64,000 nt of DNA from Plutella xylostella (GCF_932276165.1 NC_064005.1:4340001-4404000), one strand, 5' to 3'; counted from the stretch's first letter, positions 33,995-45,115 are shown. Notes: generated by a model not told the origin, from the letters alone. A program made the numbers and translations.

Positions 33995-34176
33995 CTAGCA
34001 CATCTAGATATTATTATGTTAACCCACCAACCCGCAGTGGACCAGGGTGGTGGGAAATGGTCCAAGCTTAGGAAGGCAGTTTAGACCTTGGGGATATGCA
34101 CAAAGGTTCCACTCGAGAGAGCCAGGTGCAGGTACTTACACCCCCACAGAGAATAGAATAGAATAGAATAGAATAG
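33993..34176 (+). mobile_element. 5'-truncated tRNA-derived SINE
   Basis: It matches the 3' half of the SINE at 52071-52429: CACATCTAGATA, ACCCACCAACCCGCAGTGGA, TTAGACCTTGGGGATATGCA, CACTCGAGAGAGCCAGGTGC, then a GAATA repeat tail. It interrupts the Harbinger fragment that follows. Confidence 0.85.
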
Positions 34177-34341
34177 CGATACAGTTTGTTTTGTCAAACG
34201 AAATCTCCTAACAATTTTGGTATCCGGTAGTGTCTCAAATAAGTTAGTTCTTTCTGCAATATAGCGTAATGAGCGAGGTCTATTCATATAGAGAAGTAAT
34301 TCTTCATCATCGTCATCAAACAAAATATCCCACAAATCCAT
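34177..34341 (-). pseudogene. Harbinger transposase N-terminal exon fragment
   Basis: From ATG 34341 the minus strand encodes about 55 residues: an acidic start MDLWDILFDDDDEELLLY, then FETLPDTKIVRRFRLTKQTV. This matches the start of HARBI1-like transposases (compare FVSLPDSEFVKTFRLSKDVV in the copy at 42616). The frame runs straight into the tail of the SINE, so it is cut off there. No nuclease part is found beyond. Dead fragment. Confidence 0.65.
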
Positions 34342-34670
34342 TATTTATTAGATAACCTCAACATAACCTCTGAACAATGACCTCTGAATCTCTCACAGAC
34401 AACAACTAGACATCACTGAGGAAAAATGCTAGAAATGGAAAAGTTCTCTTGACAGCCGGTCGGTCAGCTGATCGCCGCGACTGACGCCATGACATGCGTA
34501 GTAGATAAATGTGTTTAGTAAAGTTAAATAGCCATTTGACCGCATTTAGGTTTAACAGATTACTAATCATATTTAAGTCGTGGTAAAAGATGTTTTACGA
34601 AATTTAATTTCAAATTGTGTTTAAATAACAAGTTAAATACATTTATCACTTTGATAAAAGCCACCCTAAG

Positions 34671-34883
34671 TATTGGGAACTGGATAGCGGACTGTATAAT
34701 CTACTTTAAAGGGGAAAATTATACGAAAACACGGGTTTTGTTGTCAAGAAAAACGTATGTAATGAAAGATAATATTGACGGCTGAAGGAATGATAAATAA
34801 ATACAAATTCAAATTATTATGTAAAAAAAGGAAATCAAAGTATAAAAAGGTCGAGATATATAAAAGGTTGAGGTTCCACAACA
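34671..34883 (-). repeat. 3' LTR of BEL/Pao element 2
   Basis: 213 bp, identical to 40987-41199 by eye; the minus-strand sequence starts TGTTGTGG and ends CCCAATA. Confidence 0.93.
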
Positions 34884-35241
34884 AACTTCCCCCCGTGTGC
34901 GACATTAGTGGCACACAAACTGCTGTTAATTGTGGAAGCTCAGTTGGTGAGAGAAGTTACTAGATGTGGGAAATAATTATGTTGGATGTGGAGTATAATG
35001 GGAGAAAAAGACGTACCTACCTAAACAAAAAAAAGAACAAAACAAAATAAGACGAATTTAACATGTCAATACGGTAGACAAAACAAAACAAGACGAATTT
35101 GACATGTCAATACGGTAGAAAACTAAATTAAGTATTATAATAATAAAAACAATGTAATTATCGGATGGCAACGAAATGGAGAATGTACATAATGATAGTA
35201 TGACGAAGGATGGGCCGCGGCCGGTTCCTAAATGCTGCTTC

Positions 35242-38200
35242 TTAAAGTTTGACTAGTTTTCTTGTGGGTCTGCGAAGTATGAAGCCCTTTGCACAGACAT
35301 CGACTACCCGGACGACTCCATCTTTTCCGGGGTAGGTGGCCACGACTCTTCCTTTAGGCCAAACCCCTCTTGGGAGGGTGTGATCTGCGATGATAACCAC
35401 ATCACCAACTACGAAAGTTGTAGGGGCAGTCGGGACGGGAACTCTATGTTGGAGGGTCGGTAAGTATTCACGTACCCATCTGCTCCAGAAGTGATCTGCT
35501 AGCCTCAGAGCTTTTTTCCATTCCAGTCTTCGCGATAGGTCGGTATCATCAAGCGTCGGTATGGTTAGGTGAGATGAGGAGCCAATTAGAAAATGGAATG
35601 GGGTGATAGCTTCCTCATCATTGGGATTTGTCGACACATGTGTGAGAGGCCTAGAGTTGACGATCGCTTCGGCTTCGGTTAGGAACGTTACGTACGTTTC
35701 TTCTTTCGGCGCTCGTTGCAGCAGTGTGGTTGATAGTGCCGTTTTAACACTTCTAACTAATCGTTCCCATGCACCTCCAAACGTGGGCGCGTTAGCCGGG
35801 ATAAATTTCCATGTTATGCCTCTATTTGCGGCGAAGTCGAAAATTTGTGATCCGTAAAATTCTTTCAATTGCTTAGCAGCTCCAACAAAATTTGTTCCGT
35901 TATCTGAATACACAATTTTTGGTGTTCCTCTGCGCGCGATGAAACGACGAAGAGCCATCATGGCAGAATCAGTTGAAATGGTGTTCACAATTTCGAGGTG
36001 AACCGCTCGTGTCGTCAGGCAGGTGAACAGCGCTACCCACCTTTTCTCTTTGCGACGTCCAACAGTGATATCAGTCGGGCCGAAGTAGTCGAGCCCACTA
36101 CAAGTGAATGGACGTTCATGGTGGGTAAGTCGTTCTGGTGGCAGATCTGCAGTTGGAGGGATGCTTGGGAGGGTTTTTCTCACATGGCAAAAGCGACAGG
36201 TACTTGCTAGTCTTCGAACCGTGCTTCTTAAGTGGACTATCCAATATGTCTGCCTTAATTCATTTACCACGGTTTCGTTATTGGCATGCCCTAATCTTTT
36301 GTGAACGTGATGTACTAAGAGCCGAACTGCTTCGTGTCTTCCATCGAGAATAATCGCGGTTTTCATTTCGTCTGCAATGCCTTGGGCAAATTTGATTCTC
36401 CCGTTATTTCGGAGTATGTGGTCTGTCCCTAAGTATGGTGTTAAATTCTTCAAACGACTAGTTTTTGGAACTAGCTTCCCTTCAATGATGTTCTTCAGTT
36501 CTTCGCTAAAGCTTTCGAGCTGCGATCTTTGCAGTACGTGATTTTCTGCTACTTTTAAGTCAGACGCGGTGAGATGGGGCAATGTTGGTGAGGGGTGTGT
36601 GTTAACATTTATTTTCAATGGTGGTGACTGATGTTCTATTGATGATCGGATTTTGGAATTTTGCCCAAGTTTGAACTGAATTAAGGTTTTCCAAAACGCG
36701 GCTATCTGATGAGCCCTTGCGGTCGCTCTTAGCAATCGTGTCCACTCACTAAACCGTGTGGGGTTCGCGGCAACTGGGTGTATGAAGGGAAGAAGGTCTG
36801 TATTCAGGACGTTGACAGTGGCCGATGCCCCCTTCACTTCAAGGTCTGTGAGCGGGATATCGACATTGGTAGGCTCTACAGGCCAGTTGGTCTCTGCGTT
36901 AAGGAAAAACTGCGGACCCGTAAACCATCTATGAGTTTCGTTAAAGTTAATAGTTTTTGCTCTGGTTGCGTCATCTGCCACGTTAACTTTGGTCGGTAGC
37001 CACCTCCAGTTGACTGGTTTAGTATTTTCTAGAATTTCCCCTAAGCGGTGTGCAACGAATGGTTTAAAGTTTCGGGCGTCACTCCTAATCCAATGTAGAA
37101 CGGTCATAGAATCTGTCCAGCAAAAGGTTTGTGTGGGTTTCTGCCTATGTTGTTCCTTAATACTAATAACGATTCTAGAAGCTATTAGTGCAGCTTGCAA
37201 TTCAAGACGAGGTATAGATACCGGTTTGAGTGGCGATACCCTGGCTTTGCTTGTTATAAGCGCGGTTTTAACGGAACCGTCTTTAAATACGTACCTAAAA
37301 TATGCCACGCAAGCGTACGCCAATTCGCTCGCGTCGGCAAATACGTGGAGCTCCCTACTTACGTCAGCATCTGAACTGTTTACGCCGTACCAACGGGGGA
37401 TGCGTAGTGTATCAATTGAAGCGAGCTCTTCGAACCACTCCAACCACGGCTGACATAAATTGTCTGGTAGTAGTGCGTCCCAATCAATGTTTGGGTGACG
37501 CCATAATTGTTGGAAGAGGATGCGGCCTTTAACTATTAAGGGCGTTAACAGTCCTAGCGGGTCGTAAACCCTCATTAGATGTGACAACAGTTTGCGTTTT
37601 GTTAGTTTACTGATAGGTTCTCCGCCCAATCCTGTACGGAAACCTAACAAGTCAGGTTGAGGAAGCCAAGCTACGCCTAAAGTGCGAATTACATTATTCT
37701 GAGAATTGCATAACTCTACCTCAGTCGGTTGGGTAGCTCTTAACGATTCGGGTAACAATTTTAAAGCCTCGCTGTCGTTTGAAATCCAGCCTCTCATTTC
37801 AAAACAAGCTGCTGCGTGTATGGACACGATTTCTAATGCGATGCGGGAAGCGCTACGTACGTCATCCTGGCTACCTACATAATCATCCATGTAATGGTCC
37901 TGTAAAATGGCGTTTACCGCTTCAGGATAACGAGTCTTAAATTCTAAGGCGTTTTTATTTTTAATAAATTGCGCCGTAAATGGGCTTGAGCATGCGCCAA
38001 AAATAACGGAAGTCATTCTTAGTTCCTTTATGTTTGAATTCTCTGTCCAAAGGAAGCGGAGTGCATCACGATCCTGTGGTCGGATGCGTACTTGTGGAAA
38101 CATTTCCTTAATGTCGGCTGTGAGACCGATACGTCCCTCTCTAAATCGAAACAACACTCCTAAGAGGGGTTGTAGTAGGTCTGGCCCCGGGAGTAGAAGC

Positions 38201-40827
38201 GAGTTCAAGCTGACTCCATATGTCTTACAAGCAGCGTCGTTAACAACGCGTAATTTCTTTTTTTGTGGGTGGTAAACACCAAAATGTGGAGTGTACCATC
38301 GTATTGGTTCGTGCGGTGGCATCTTTTGATACACTTCGTGGTACGTAGATGGTTCGCATGTTTCTGCGTAACCTTTTTCCAGTAGGCCGTTTATGTATGT
38401 CTTGTAAGCGTCGGCGAAAGTTTGGTCTTTTTTCATAAGTTTATCTAAACCTTTTAACCTATTAAGAGCTTGATAATAGCTATCTGGTGTGTGCTCGATA
38501 TCATTTCGCCAAATCATGCCTACCTCAAATCGGCCGGTTGGGAGACGGCGTGCCGTGGACTCTAAAATATGAATGGCTCGCTCCTCTGCGTCCGTTAATT
38601 TAACTTGTTTGGTTATTCCCAACGAGTCCAATTTATATTGAGTTTTAACGAGGGACTCTAGCTCCGAGTTGTCACTGTGTTTTTTGTGGGTGTTTGTGTG
38701 AAAGATATTATGCTGGGCGACTAAGTTGGTAACGTTACGACTTGACATAGAACCATATAGTGTCCAACCTAAAGCAGTACGACATGCTACTGGTTCCCCA
38801 GCAGACCCAATACGATGTTCGTGGGTAATGAGTAAATTCCAATCGCACGCTCCTATGAGCACTGTTGGTTTTGCATCGGAATATGATATCTTGTCTGCTA
38901 TGTCAGATAGATGTTTAAACATTTGAACGTCTGTTAGTTGTATTGTTTGTTCACGGAGATTTAATTTTTCCATGCTCTTGGCATTGTTGATTTTGTAGCT
39001 GTCGTTGGCGTATTTACCTCTTATGTCGAAGCTGACATACTCGACTTGGACATCTATCCTCATACCTCCTATTCCTTGTACGCTAATTTGTTCCGGGCGC
39101 CCTTCAGCTCCTATAATGCCGGCAGCGACTTGGTCAATGACAGTAGCTGTACTCCCATCGTCTAACATAGCGAAGGTGTCGTAGCTACCCTTTGGTCCAC
39201 TAATAGTTACTGGGATAATTTTTAATAGAGTTTGTCTTTGTTCACATGATGTGTTGATAGCTGTGTTGATCGTGTCGACCACTGTGGTGTTGTTTGACGG
39301 TTCGTCTACTGTAGCTGGTAAGGGCTGTGGACATGTTACGTTGACTGTGTTGTTCGCTATTTGACCTGACGTTTCCTGCCTATGTAGCATCGGGTCGTGG
39401 TTCCTACTGCATGAGTCAACTCCACATTTTAGGTTCGGTGAACATTCTCTCCACGTGTGTGGATGGCTCTTTAGGCACCTATAACACACTCTGTATCTTG
39501 TTACCCACGCCCACTTGTCATTGACTGGCAATTCCCTAAACGGTGTGCATTCCCTAATATCGTGTTTATTGTTACAATATACGCATTGTGTTTTTTTTGC
39601 GTTACTAGTTGTGGCTAAGACGTTTTCCTCGCGCCTGTGTGAAGCACCCTTAAATCTAGTTTGGTCCTGCGGTAGAATGGGATTATAGCTGGCTAGCGAA
39701 CCAAACTTCACATGTTTTACTAATTCTATTTCCAAAAATTCTGATAACGCGACCAGTTTTTTATTAGAGTTGCGGGAATGGGCGTAGTCAAACCATTTTT
39801 CTAATAAGATAGGGGTTAATTTAGTTAAAACCGTTTGATAAAGTTCCGGTGAAATCAAATAATCGTGTTGGTCGAGTGCTCTTAAAGTAGCAACGCAGTT
39901 TTGTAGTTTAGTTACGAGATTAGGTAAATCCTTTAAATCGTAGGTAAGTTTAGGTGACATTTTTAAACATGTTACCTGTTGGTTAACTATTATTTCCGGT
40001 CTCGCAAACCTCTGTTCCAGTGCGTTGATTACTTCCTGAGGGTTGAGGGTTGTCGCTAGCAGGGTCGCGGTGCATTCCTTGGCGGCGCCGCGGAGTGCTG
40101 CCTGCAGTCGAGATATGTTATCTATAGGGGAGAACGAATCTTCAGTATATTGATAGATACGTTTAAATTGTAACCATTCTAAAGCATTCCCATTGTAGGT
40201 AGGGAGATTAGTGTTCGGTTTTTGTTTGTTACAAGCTAGAGCTTTAGCGGCAGTGGCGGTGTCGCCGATTGCTCTGACCATAGTCGCAAGGTCTACGGAA
40301 TCGACGTTGTAAAGGTTGGGTTTGGGTGTGGGTTGGGGCAGGGGTTTGGTGGCGTCCATATTTTTATTCGCGCCTATGATCGGGCTGCGGTATGGTGTGG
40401 CAGGGTTGAGGGTGTTATATGGTATAGTAGCAGGTAGGGGTTGGTTAACATCCAACCATTCCTCCACTCGGTCGATGGAGACAACCGAGCGAGCCTGAGA
40501 GTGATGACTGCCGCTACGTTGGCTGCCGAACCTGGCCTCGATGGCCATCATCTCCGCTTCGCATTCAAGCTTTTCCACCTCGGCCTCTCGCTCAGCTAAG
40601 GCGCGCTCCCTTTCTAAGGCCTTTCGCTTGAACTCTGCCTGAACGGACAATCTTTGTGCCAGAACTGTGGAGCGCGAGCTACGGTGGGAGCTGGCTACGC
40701 TCATAATATGGTGGGATTTGGTACTTACATTTTCTCGACTTGTACCTACGGATGGTTGTGTTATTTCCATGTCGGGGTTCTGCGCTTGGTCACACACTGA
40801 ATCCTTTGCGCGGCTCCGGGTTATCAT
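35242..40827 (-). CDS. BEL/Pao gag-pol polyprotein
   Basis: 1861 aa in one frame from ATG 40827. Order: N-terminal region with a charged coiled coil (about residues 65-95, REREAEVEKLE), gag core (LPTYNGNALEWLQF), Cys/His knuckles near 413-480 (CVYCNNKHDIREC, CYRCLKSHPHTWREC), aspartic protease AMLDDGSTA near 553, reverse transcriptase with YMDD near 979, RNase H with FADASELAY near 1161 and CWTDSMTVLHW, and integrase with an HHC-type zinc finger and DDE core (GLDYFGP near 1578, YSDNGTNFVG near 1640, FGGAWERLV near 1682). No stop or frameshift interrupts it, and the catalytic residues I can check are present. In the family this polyprotein is processed by its own protease and makes the particle, cDNA and integrated copy. 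Confidence 0.95.
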   Translation of the reverse strand: MITRSRAKDSVCDQAQNPDMEITQPSVGTSRENVSTKSHHIMSVASSHRSSRSTVLAQRLSVQAEFKRKALERERALAEREAEVEKLECEAEMMAIEARFGSQRSGSHHSQARSVVSIDRVEEWLDVNQPLPATIPYNTLNPATPYRSPIIGANKNMDATKPLPQPTPKPNLYNVDSVDLATMVRAIGDTATAAKALACNKQKPNTNLPTYNGNALEWLQFKRIYQYTEDSFSPIDNISRLQAALRGAAKECTATLLATTLNPQEVINALEQRFARPEIIVNQQVTCLKMSPKLTYDLKDLPNLVTKLQNCVATLRALDQHDYLISPELYQTVLTKLTPILLEKWFDYAHSRNSNKKLVALSEFLEIELVKHVKFGSLASYNPILPQDQTRFKGASHRREENVLATTSNAKKTQCVYCNNKHDIRECTPFRELPVNDKWAWVTRYRVCYRCLKSHPHTWRECSPNLKCGVDSCSRNHDPMLHRQETSGQIANNTVNVTCPQPLPATVDEPSNNTTVVDTINTAINTSCEQRQTLLKIIPVTISGPKGSYDTFAMLDDGSTATVIDQVAAGIIGAEGRPEQISVQGIGGMRIDVQVEYVSFDIRGKYANDSYKINNAKSMEKLNLREQTIQLTDVQMFKHLSDIADKISYSDAKPTVLIGACDWNLLITHEHRIGSAGEPVACRTALGWTLYGSMSSRNVTNLVAQHNIFHTNTHKKHSDNSELESLVKTQYKLDSLGITKQVKLTDAEERAIHILESTARRLPTGRFEVGMIWRNDIEHTPDSYYQALNRLKGLDKLMKKDQTFADAYKTYINGLLEKGYAETCEPSTYHEVYQKMPPHEPIRWYTPHFGVYHPQKKKLRVVNDAACKTYGVSLNSLLLPGPDLLQPLLGVLFRFREGRIGLTADIKEMFPQVRIRPQDRDALRFLWTENSNIKELRMTSVIFGACSSPFTAQFIKNKNALEFKTRYPEAVNAILQDHYMDDYVGSQDDVRSASRIALEIVSIHAAACFEMRGWISNDSEALKLLPESLRATQPTEVELCNSQNNVIRTLGVAWLPQPDLLGFRTGLGGEPISKLTKRKLLSHLMRVYDPLGLLTPLIVKGRILFQQLWRHPNIDWDALLPDNLCQPWLEWFEELASIDTLRIPRWYGVNSSDADVSRELHVFADASELAYACVAYFRYVFKDGSVKTALITSKARVSPLKPVSIPRLELQAALIASRIVISIKEQHRQKPTQTFCWTDSMTVLHWIRSDARNFKPFVAHRLGEILENTKPVNWRWLPTKVNVADDATRAKTINFNETHRWFTGPQFFLNAETNWPVEPTNVDIPLTDLEVKGASATVNVLNTDLLPFIHPVAANPTRFSEWTRLLRATARAHQIAAFWKTLIQFKLGQNSKIRSSIEHQSPPLKINVNTHPSPTLPHLTASDLKVAENHVLQRSQLESFSEELKNIIEGKLVPKTSRLKNLTPYLGTDHILRNNGRIKFAQGIADEMKTAIILDGRHEAVRLLVHHVHKRLGHANNETVVNELRQTYWIVHLRSTVRRLASTCRFCHVRKTLPSIPPTADLPPERLTHHERPFTCSGLDYFGPTDITVGRRKEKRWVALFTCLTTRAVHLEIVNTISTDSAMMALRRFIARRGTPKIVYSDNGTNFVGAAKQLKEFYGSQIFDFAANRGITWKFIPANAPTFGGAWERLVRSVKTALSTTLLQRAPKEETYVTFLTEAEAIVNSRPLTHVSTNPNDEEAITPFHFLIGSSSHLTIPTLDDTDLSRRLEWKKALRLADHFWSRWVREYLPTLQHRVPVPTAPTTFVVGDVVIIADHTLPRGVWPKGRVVATYPGKDGVVRVVDVCAKGFILRRPTRKLVKL

Positions 40828-40965
40828 AATCAGATCACTTATAACTCACTGCGTTACATAATATTTCGGTATGGAAACCTGAAAACACTCTGTGGGAAAC
40901 TGGGGGAAAATCTGGAAACGGGGAAAACAAAGGGGAAAAGAAACTAGTTAATCGTAAATGGCTTT

Positions 40966-40983
40966 CGCGGCTCGATATGACCA
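40966..40983 (-). other. candidate primer-binding site, BEL/Pao element 2
   Basis: Minus strand TGGTCATATCGAGCCGCG, three bases inside the 5' LTR. The tRNA was not identified. Confidence 0.5.
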
Positions 40984-40986
40984 CTT

Positions 40987-41199
40987 TATTGGGAACTGGA
41001 TAGCGGACTGTATAATCTACTTTAAAGGGGAAAATTATACGAAAACACGGGTTTTGTTGTCAAGAAAAACGTATGTAATGAAAGATAATATTGACGGCTG
41101 AAGGAATGATAAATAAATACAAATTCAAATTATTATGTAAAAAAAGGAAATCAAAGTATAAAAAGGTCGAGATATATAAAAGGTTGAGGTTCCACAACA
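40987..41199 (-). repeat. 5' LTR of BEL/Pao element 2
   Basis: 213 bp, the same as 34671-34883, followed by the CTAAG duplication at 41200-41204. Confidence 0.93.
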
Positions 41200-41204
41200 C
41201 TAAG

Positions 41205-42263
41205 TGTTTACGATGGGAGGGTATAATATATATTTTGCAGACTATAAGTAACATAAATTAAATATTTTCCATTAAATTTATAAATTATTAACTACACAGG
41301 CTGTGATTTATAAAGTAGTAACACAATGTGTTGTATGTTCAACTATACTCTGTATCTAGAACATAGATCAGTATAGGTACATAACAACTTGCCGATGTAG
41401 GTCTTCTCCGTTCCTAACGAACCTTGTGTACACAACATGTACTCTTTTATTTATTTTATTATGTAAGCACATCCAGCTTTAGTAATCATCATGATAGTGA
41501 AAAAAAACAGTTTTTTTTTCGGAAAATTCAATTTACATTCAGACAAAGTAATGTTTCAGGAGACAGCTTTGTGTAACACCAAAATCACATTAGATTTATG
41601 GGAATGGGATCAATATAAGACATAACCAAACTAAAGAAGTGCCTACAAATATGCTTAGAATTGTTATCCCTCACTCCCTCCCTTAATTCCAAAAGCACAA
41701 GTGATTTAAATTTACTGTACACAATCCATTATAGGTATATGCATGTATGAACTTGTGATGTTGCTGTATGATTTCTAAACAAAATAAGTTTTGCGAGTTT
41801 TTGATTTTGACCGAGCTGCTACGAACACATTTTGCTACGTAAGCTACGGCGTAGCCCTGCTACGAGCGTAGTAGATGCGTAGCATTGATAGAAAATATGA
41901 AATTGCGGGTCGAATGCTAATATTGCTCATAAGATTGTAGGCAAATCTGACTAAATTTTGAAAAAAAAAACAATTAGGTACCTACCTACCTATAAAATAT
42001 ACCTCTTCTTCTGGTTAAACAAAAACCAAAGCAGGCTATTCACAAACATAACATACGTACCAAATATAATTATTAATACTTAATGTTTTTTTTATAAAAA
42101 GGTTACACTTTATCTTAACATTTTTTTTTACAAAGAAACCCAGGTAATAAATTTAAAAAGCTGCGTTACAGCTGTTTTTTAAATGAACAATTGTTATTTT
42201 AAGGAAATTAACAAAGGGATCAGCTAATGACCTTCGGTAGGGATTATCAGTTTGTTTGTACCT
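41205..42263. other. intergenic, nothing recognised
   Basis: AT-rich DNA between BEL/Pao element 2 and the Harbinger element. GCTACG-type short repeats occur near 41818-41886. No gene. Confidence 0.5.
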
Positions 42264-43627
42264 GGGCCCCAAGTCTACTAAAAGCATTAGAGTAAAATTG
42301 GATGTCGATTGTATGTCGACAGCGCAAAATGACACATTTGGCAGTCTTGTATTTTTTAAGAGCATAGTGTCAGCTCGATGGAAGCCACCGTGAAGCCACT
42401 CATAATACATTGAACAACACGCTAGTCCACTGACAAGTGCCACACCGATATCGTCTCTCGGGTGACAATTTTCCTAGTCCACTATTTATTGACGTTTCCG
42501 TCAGTTGCTTCATTATGGTTTATCTGTCAAAAATCACCATTCTGAGGCCATTGAGCAGATACACCTAATATACACGTATTGTCACGGTGTCGTTGTTTGT
42601 TGATACGTTGTCAATATGGATCGATTCAATTTGCGGTGGGAAATGCTGATATTAGCAGACAGAGTGGATAGAGGTCGGCGGGAGTTGAAGGAGCGGCGTC
42701 GAAATCGCGCCTTCATGAGGCGGAATGTCGATCCTTTCGTAAGTTTGCCGGACTCGGAGTTTGTCAAGACATTTCGCCTCAGTAAGGATGTGGTGAAGGA
42801 GATTGCCGCGGATTTAACTCCCCTGATAGCCAAAGAACGCAGGCAAGATGGTATATCTGTTATGATGAAGGTAAGGAGCCGTCTATAATTTGGCATAAAA
42901 TAGTTCTGTACTGGATGGTAGAAGACTATCTACTTAATACTTACCTAATATGTTTCAGATACTGATTGCATTAACATTTTACGCAACGGGCTCCTACCAA
43001 ACTTTGGTTGGCCAAAGTGCGATACATAATGTATCCCAAAAAACAGTTTCAAGGGCATTGAGGCAAGTGACTGCGGCATTGAATGATGCCAGGATAATAC
43101 AAAAATATTTAAAATGGCCAATGCAGTCAACTGAACGGACTGCAATCAAAGCAAGGTAGGTCTATAAACAAACACAACACACATAATTTACATCTTAAAA
43201 CTAACTAACTAGTACTTATTTGTTTCAGATTTTATGAAATATTTAAAATCCCAGGGGTACTAGGCTGCATTGATGGCACACACATAGCCATTTTAAGACC
43301 TATTGAACATGAGGAGCGGTATTTTAACCGAAAGGGATATCATTCGCTTAATGTTATGATTGTAAGTTTCTTATTGAAAATTGGTGCTTAATTATAGATA
43401 TGTTATCCTATAGACTTTATTAGTATCCTGTTTTTTTACAGATCTGCGACTCTGAGCTGAATATTTTATGTGTGGATGCTAGTACCCCGGGATCAGCCCA
43501 TGACTCCAATGTGTGGCAAAGCCATCCACTGTGTCAGCACTTGACAGAGGCGGCTAGGAATGGTGACCATGTGTTTTTATTAGGTATGTTTTAGAATAAT
43601 CAAGTTTATATAGAATCAGATAAGAGC

Positions 43628-43862
43628 GGTGGTAGCTCAGTCGATAAGAGCGGTGGTAGCTCAGTCGGGTGAGCGCCCGCTTCTCAATCAAGAGATGTGG
43701 GTTCGATTCCCGGCGCTGACATGTACCAATGAGTTCTTTGAATTTAAGTACAATTTATACCATCGCTCTTACGGTGAAGGAAAACATTGTGAGGAAACCT
43801 GCATATCTAGACTTAGCACATCTAGATATGTGAACCCACCAACCCACATTGTGGAGGTTTTA
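43628..43862 (+). mobile_element. tRNA-derived SINE with duplicated head, 3'-truncated
   Basis: The tRNA-like head GCGGTGGTAGCTCAGTCG occurs twice in tandem (about 24 bp apart), followed by the full head with B box GGTTCGATTCC and the body CTTACGGTGAAGGAAAACAT. The match to 52071-52429 ends after ACCCACCAACCCACA. It lies in intron 4 of the Harbinger transposase gene. Confidence 0.85.
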
Positions 43863-44489
43863 GATTTAGTTAATGATATGGCTTTGCTGGCAACCTAAGT
43901 TATATATTTATTTATTGATTTTGAATGGTGTTAAAAATCATCTAGGTTCACATTTTCATTGCTTATCACAATGTCACAGGTATTATAGATTGAAAGTTAA
44001 CTATATATATTTCACAGGTGATAGCGGCTATCCCTTAAGGAGGACAATGGTCACCCCAATTTTAAATACAGTGGAAGGCACACCCCAACATAATTTTTAT
44101 AACCTCCATGTGACTGCACGTAATTGTGTGGAGCGCTGCATTGGTGTACTGAAGGCCAGATTCAGGTATAAAAAATTCTTCATAAGTTACCTTAGATTAT
44201 GAACCTTACAATTATCAATATACAGCATATTTAAATAATTCTTCAGATGTCTACTTGCGGCACGTGCCCTCCACTATGACCCAATCATGGCAGGGAAAAT
44301 AGTCAATGCATGATGTGTTTTGCACAATATAGCAAACAAAACTGGTGCACCCGTGCCATTCCTGACACCAGAGGAAGTTGAAGCCGAAAAGCAAAGGCAG
44401 CATCAGGCAAGTCTAAGTTTAAGTACTTACAATTATTAAGCTTAAGGTGTCGTCCTCTGTACTAAACATATAATATGTATGTTGGAATA

Positions 44490-44725
44490 AAACAATCTAG
44501 AAAAATCAACAATGTTATATTTGGCAATAATCAGTCTTTAATTTGCTACATTAGAGTACTTACCTAAAGTTTTAACTATAAATTTTAATATACATATAAG
44601 ATGTATATTTAAATAAAACAATCTAGAAACATAACAATAATCTAACTTTAAATTAAACAGTGTAGAGAAAGCAACAATAATCTAACTTTAAATTAAACAA
44701 TCTAGAAAAATCAACAATGTTATAT
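44490..44725. repeat. short tandem repeats in Harbinger intron
   Basis: Repeated blocks ACAATCTAGAAA, ATCAACAATGTTATAT and AATAATCTAACTTTAAATTA, two to three copies each, inside intron 6 of the transposase gene. Confidence 0.6.
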
Positions 44726-45115
44726 TATATTTTCAGGTTGGCAATCAGTTGACGACTGAGGCTGGCATTTTACTTAATGCCATCAACGATGATCAACGCA
44801 ATCGTCGTATTAATAGGGACCTGTTAGAAGGACGGGCATTTCAGCAGGCGCTCGTTGATAGGCTGTGGAGAGAAAGGTAATATGTTAGTGGAAGTATATT
44901 TTGTGTATCCAAAATCAAGGGCAGCATCACGTATTTAATAATAACAAGAGATTAGATGGTTAATGTGGAGAAAAACTAATTAAAAGCTAATTACAGATGG
45001 CGCCTTAGGTGACTGTGCCTAGTTCCCCAGTTCTAATTGCACAGGCACAAACCTGAAAGGCACACTCGATTATGCTGCCAAAGTTTAACTTGGTTTTCTT
45101 ACCCTATCATAGCTA

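Larger units (their letters stand above)
34671..41199 (-). mobile_element. BEL/Pao LTR retrotransposon 2, apparently intact
   Basis: 6.5 kb on the minus strand with two 213-bp LTRs that I read as identical, target duplication CTAAG (34666-34670 and 41200-41204), a TGG-type primer-binding site, one long gag-pol frame, and a polypurine tract (CGGGGGGAAG on the minus strand) next to the 3' LTR. A 40-bp direct repeat with GACATGTCAATACGGTAGA lies in the 3' non-coding part (about 35037-35119). Identical LTRs and an open frame mean a very recent, possibly active copy. It belongs to a different lineage from element 1. Confidence 0.95.
42616..44880 (+). pseudogene. HARBI1-like DDE transposase with one premature stop
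   Basis: Seven exons: 42616-42870, 42959-43155, 43229-43361, 43442-43583, 44018-44165, 44247-44406 and 44737-44880, 393 codons with stop. The N-terminus has a helix-turn-helix-like part (FRLSKDVVKEIAADL). The nuclease carries the three acidic residues in their expected settings: D in GCIDGTH, D in CVDASTPGSAHDSNVW, E in NCVERCIGVLKARFR. All phases agree. Exon 6 has TGA at 44311-44313, inside the segment that normally reads NAC-CVLHN, where a Cys codon is expected; the frame is open again to its end. Intron 6 uses a GC donor (GCAAGT at 44407). Intron 4 contains a SINE. Family role: cuts and joins element ends together with the Myb-like partner. A stop this far downstream keeps the DDE triad, but the C-terminus would be lost. 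Confidence 0.88.

Noticed and set aside
44311..44313. Selenocysteine codon in the Harbinger transposase
   Set aside because: No SECIS-like element or precedent seen; a nonsense mutation is the simpler explanation.
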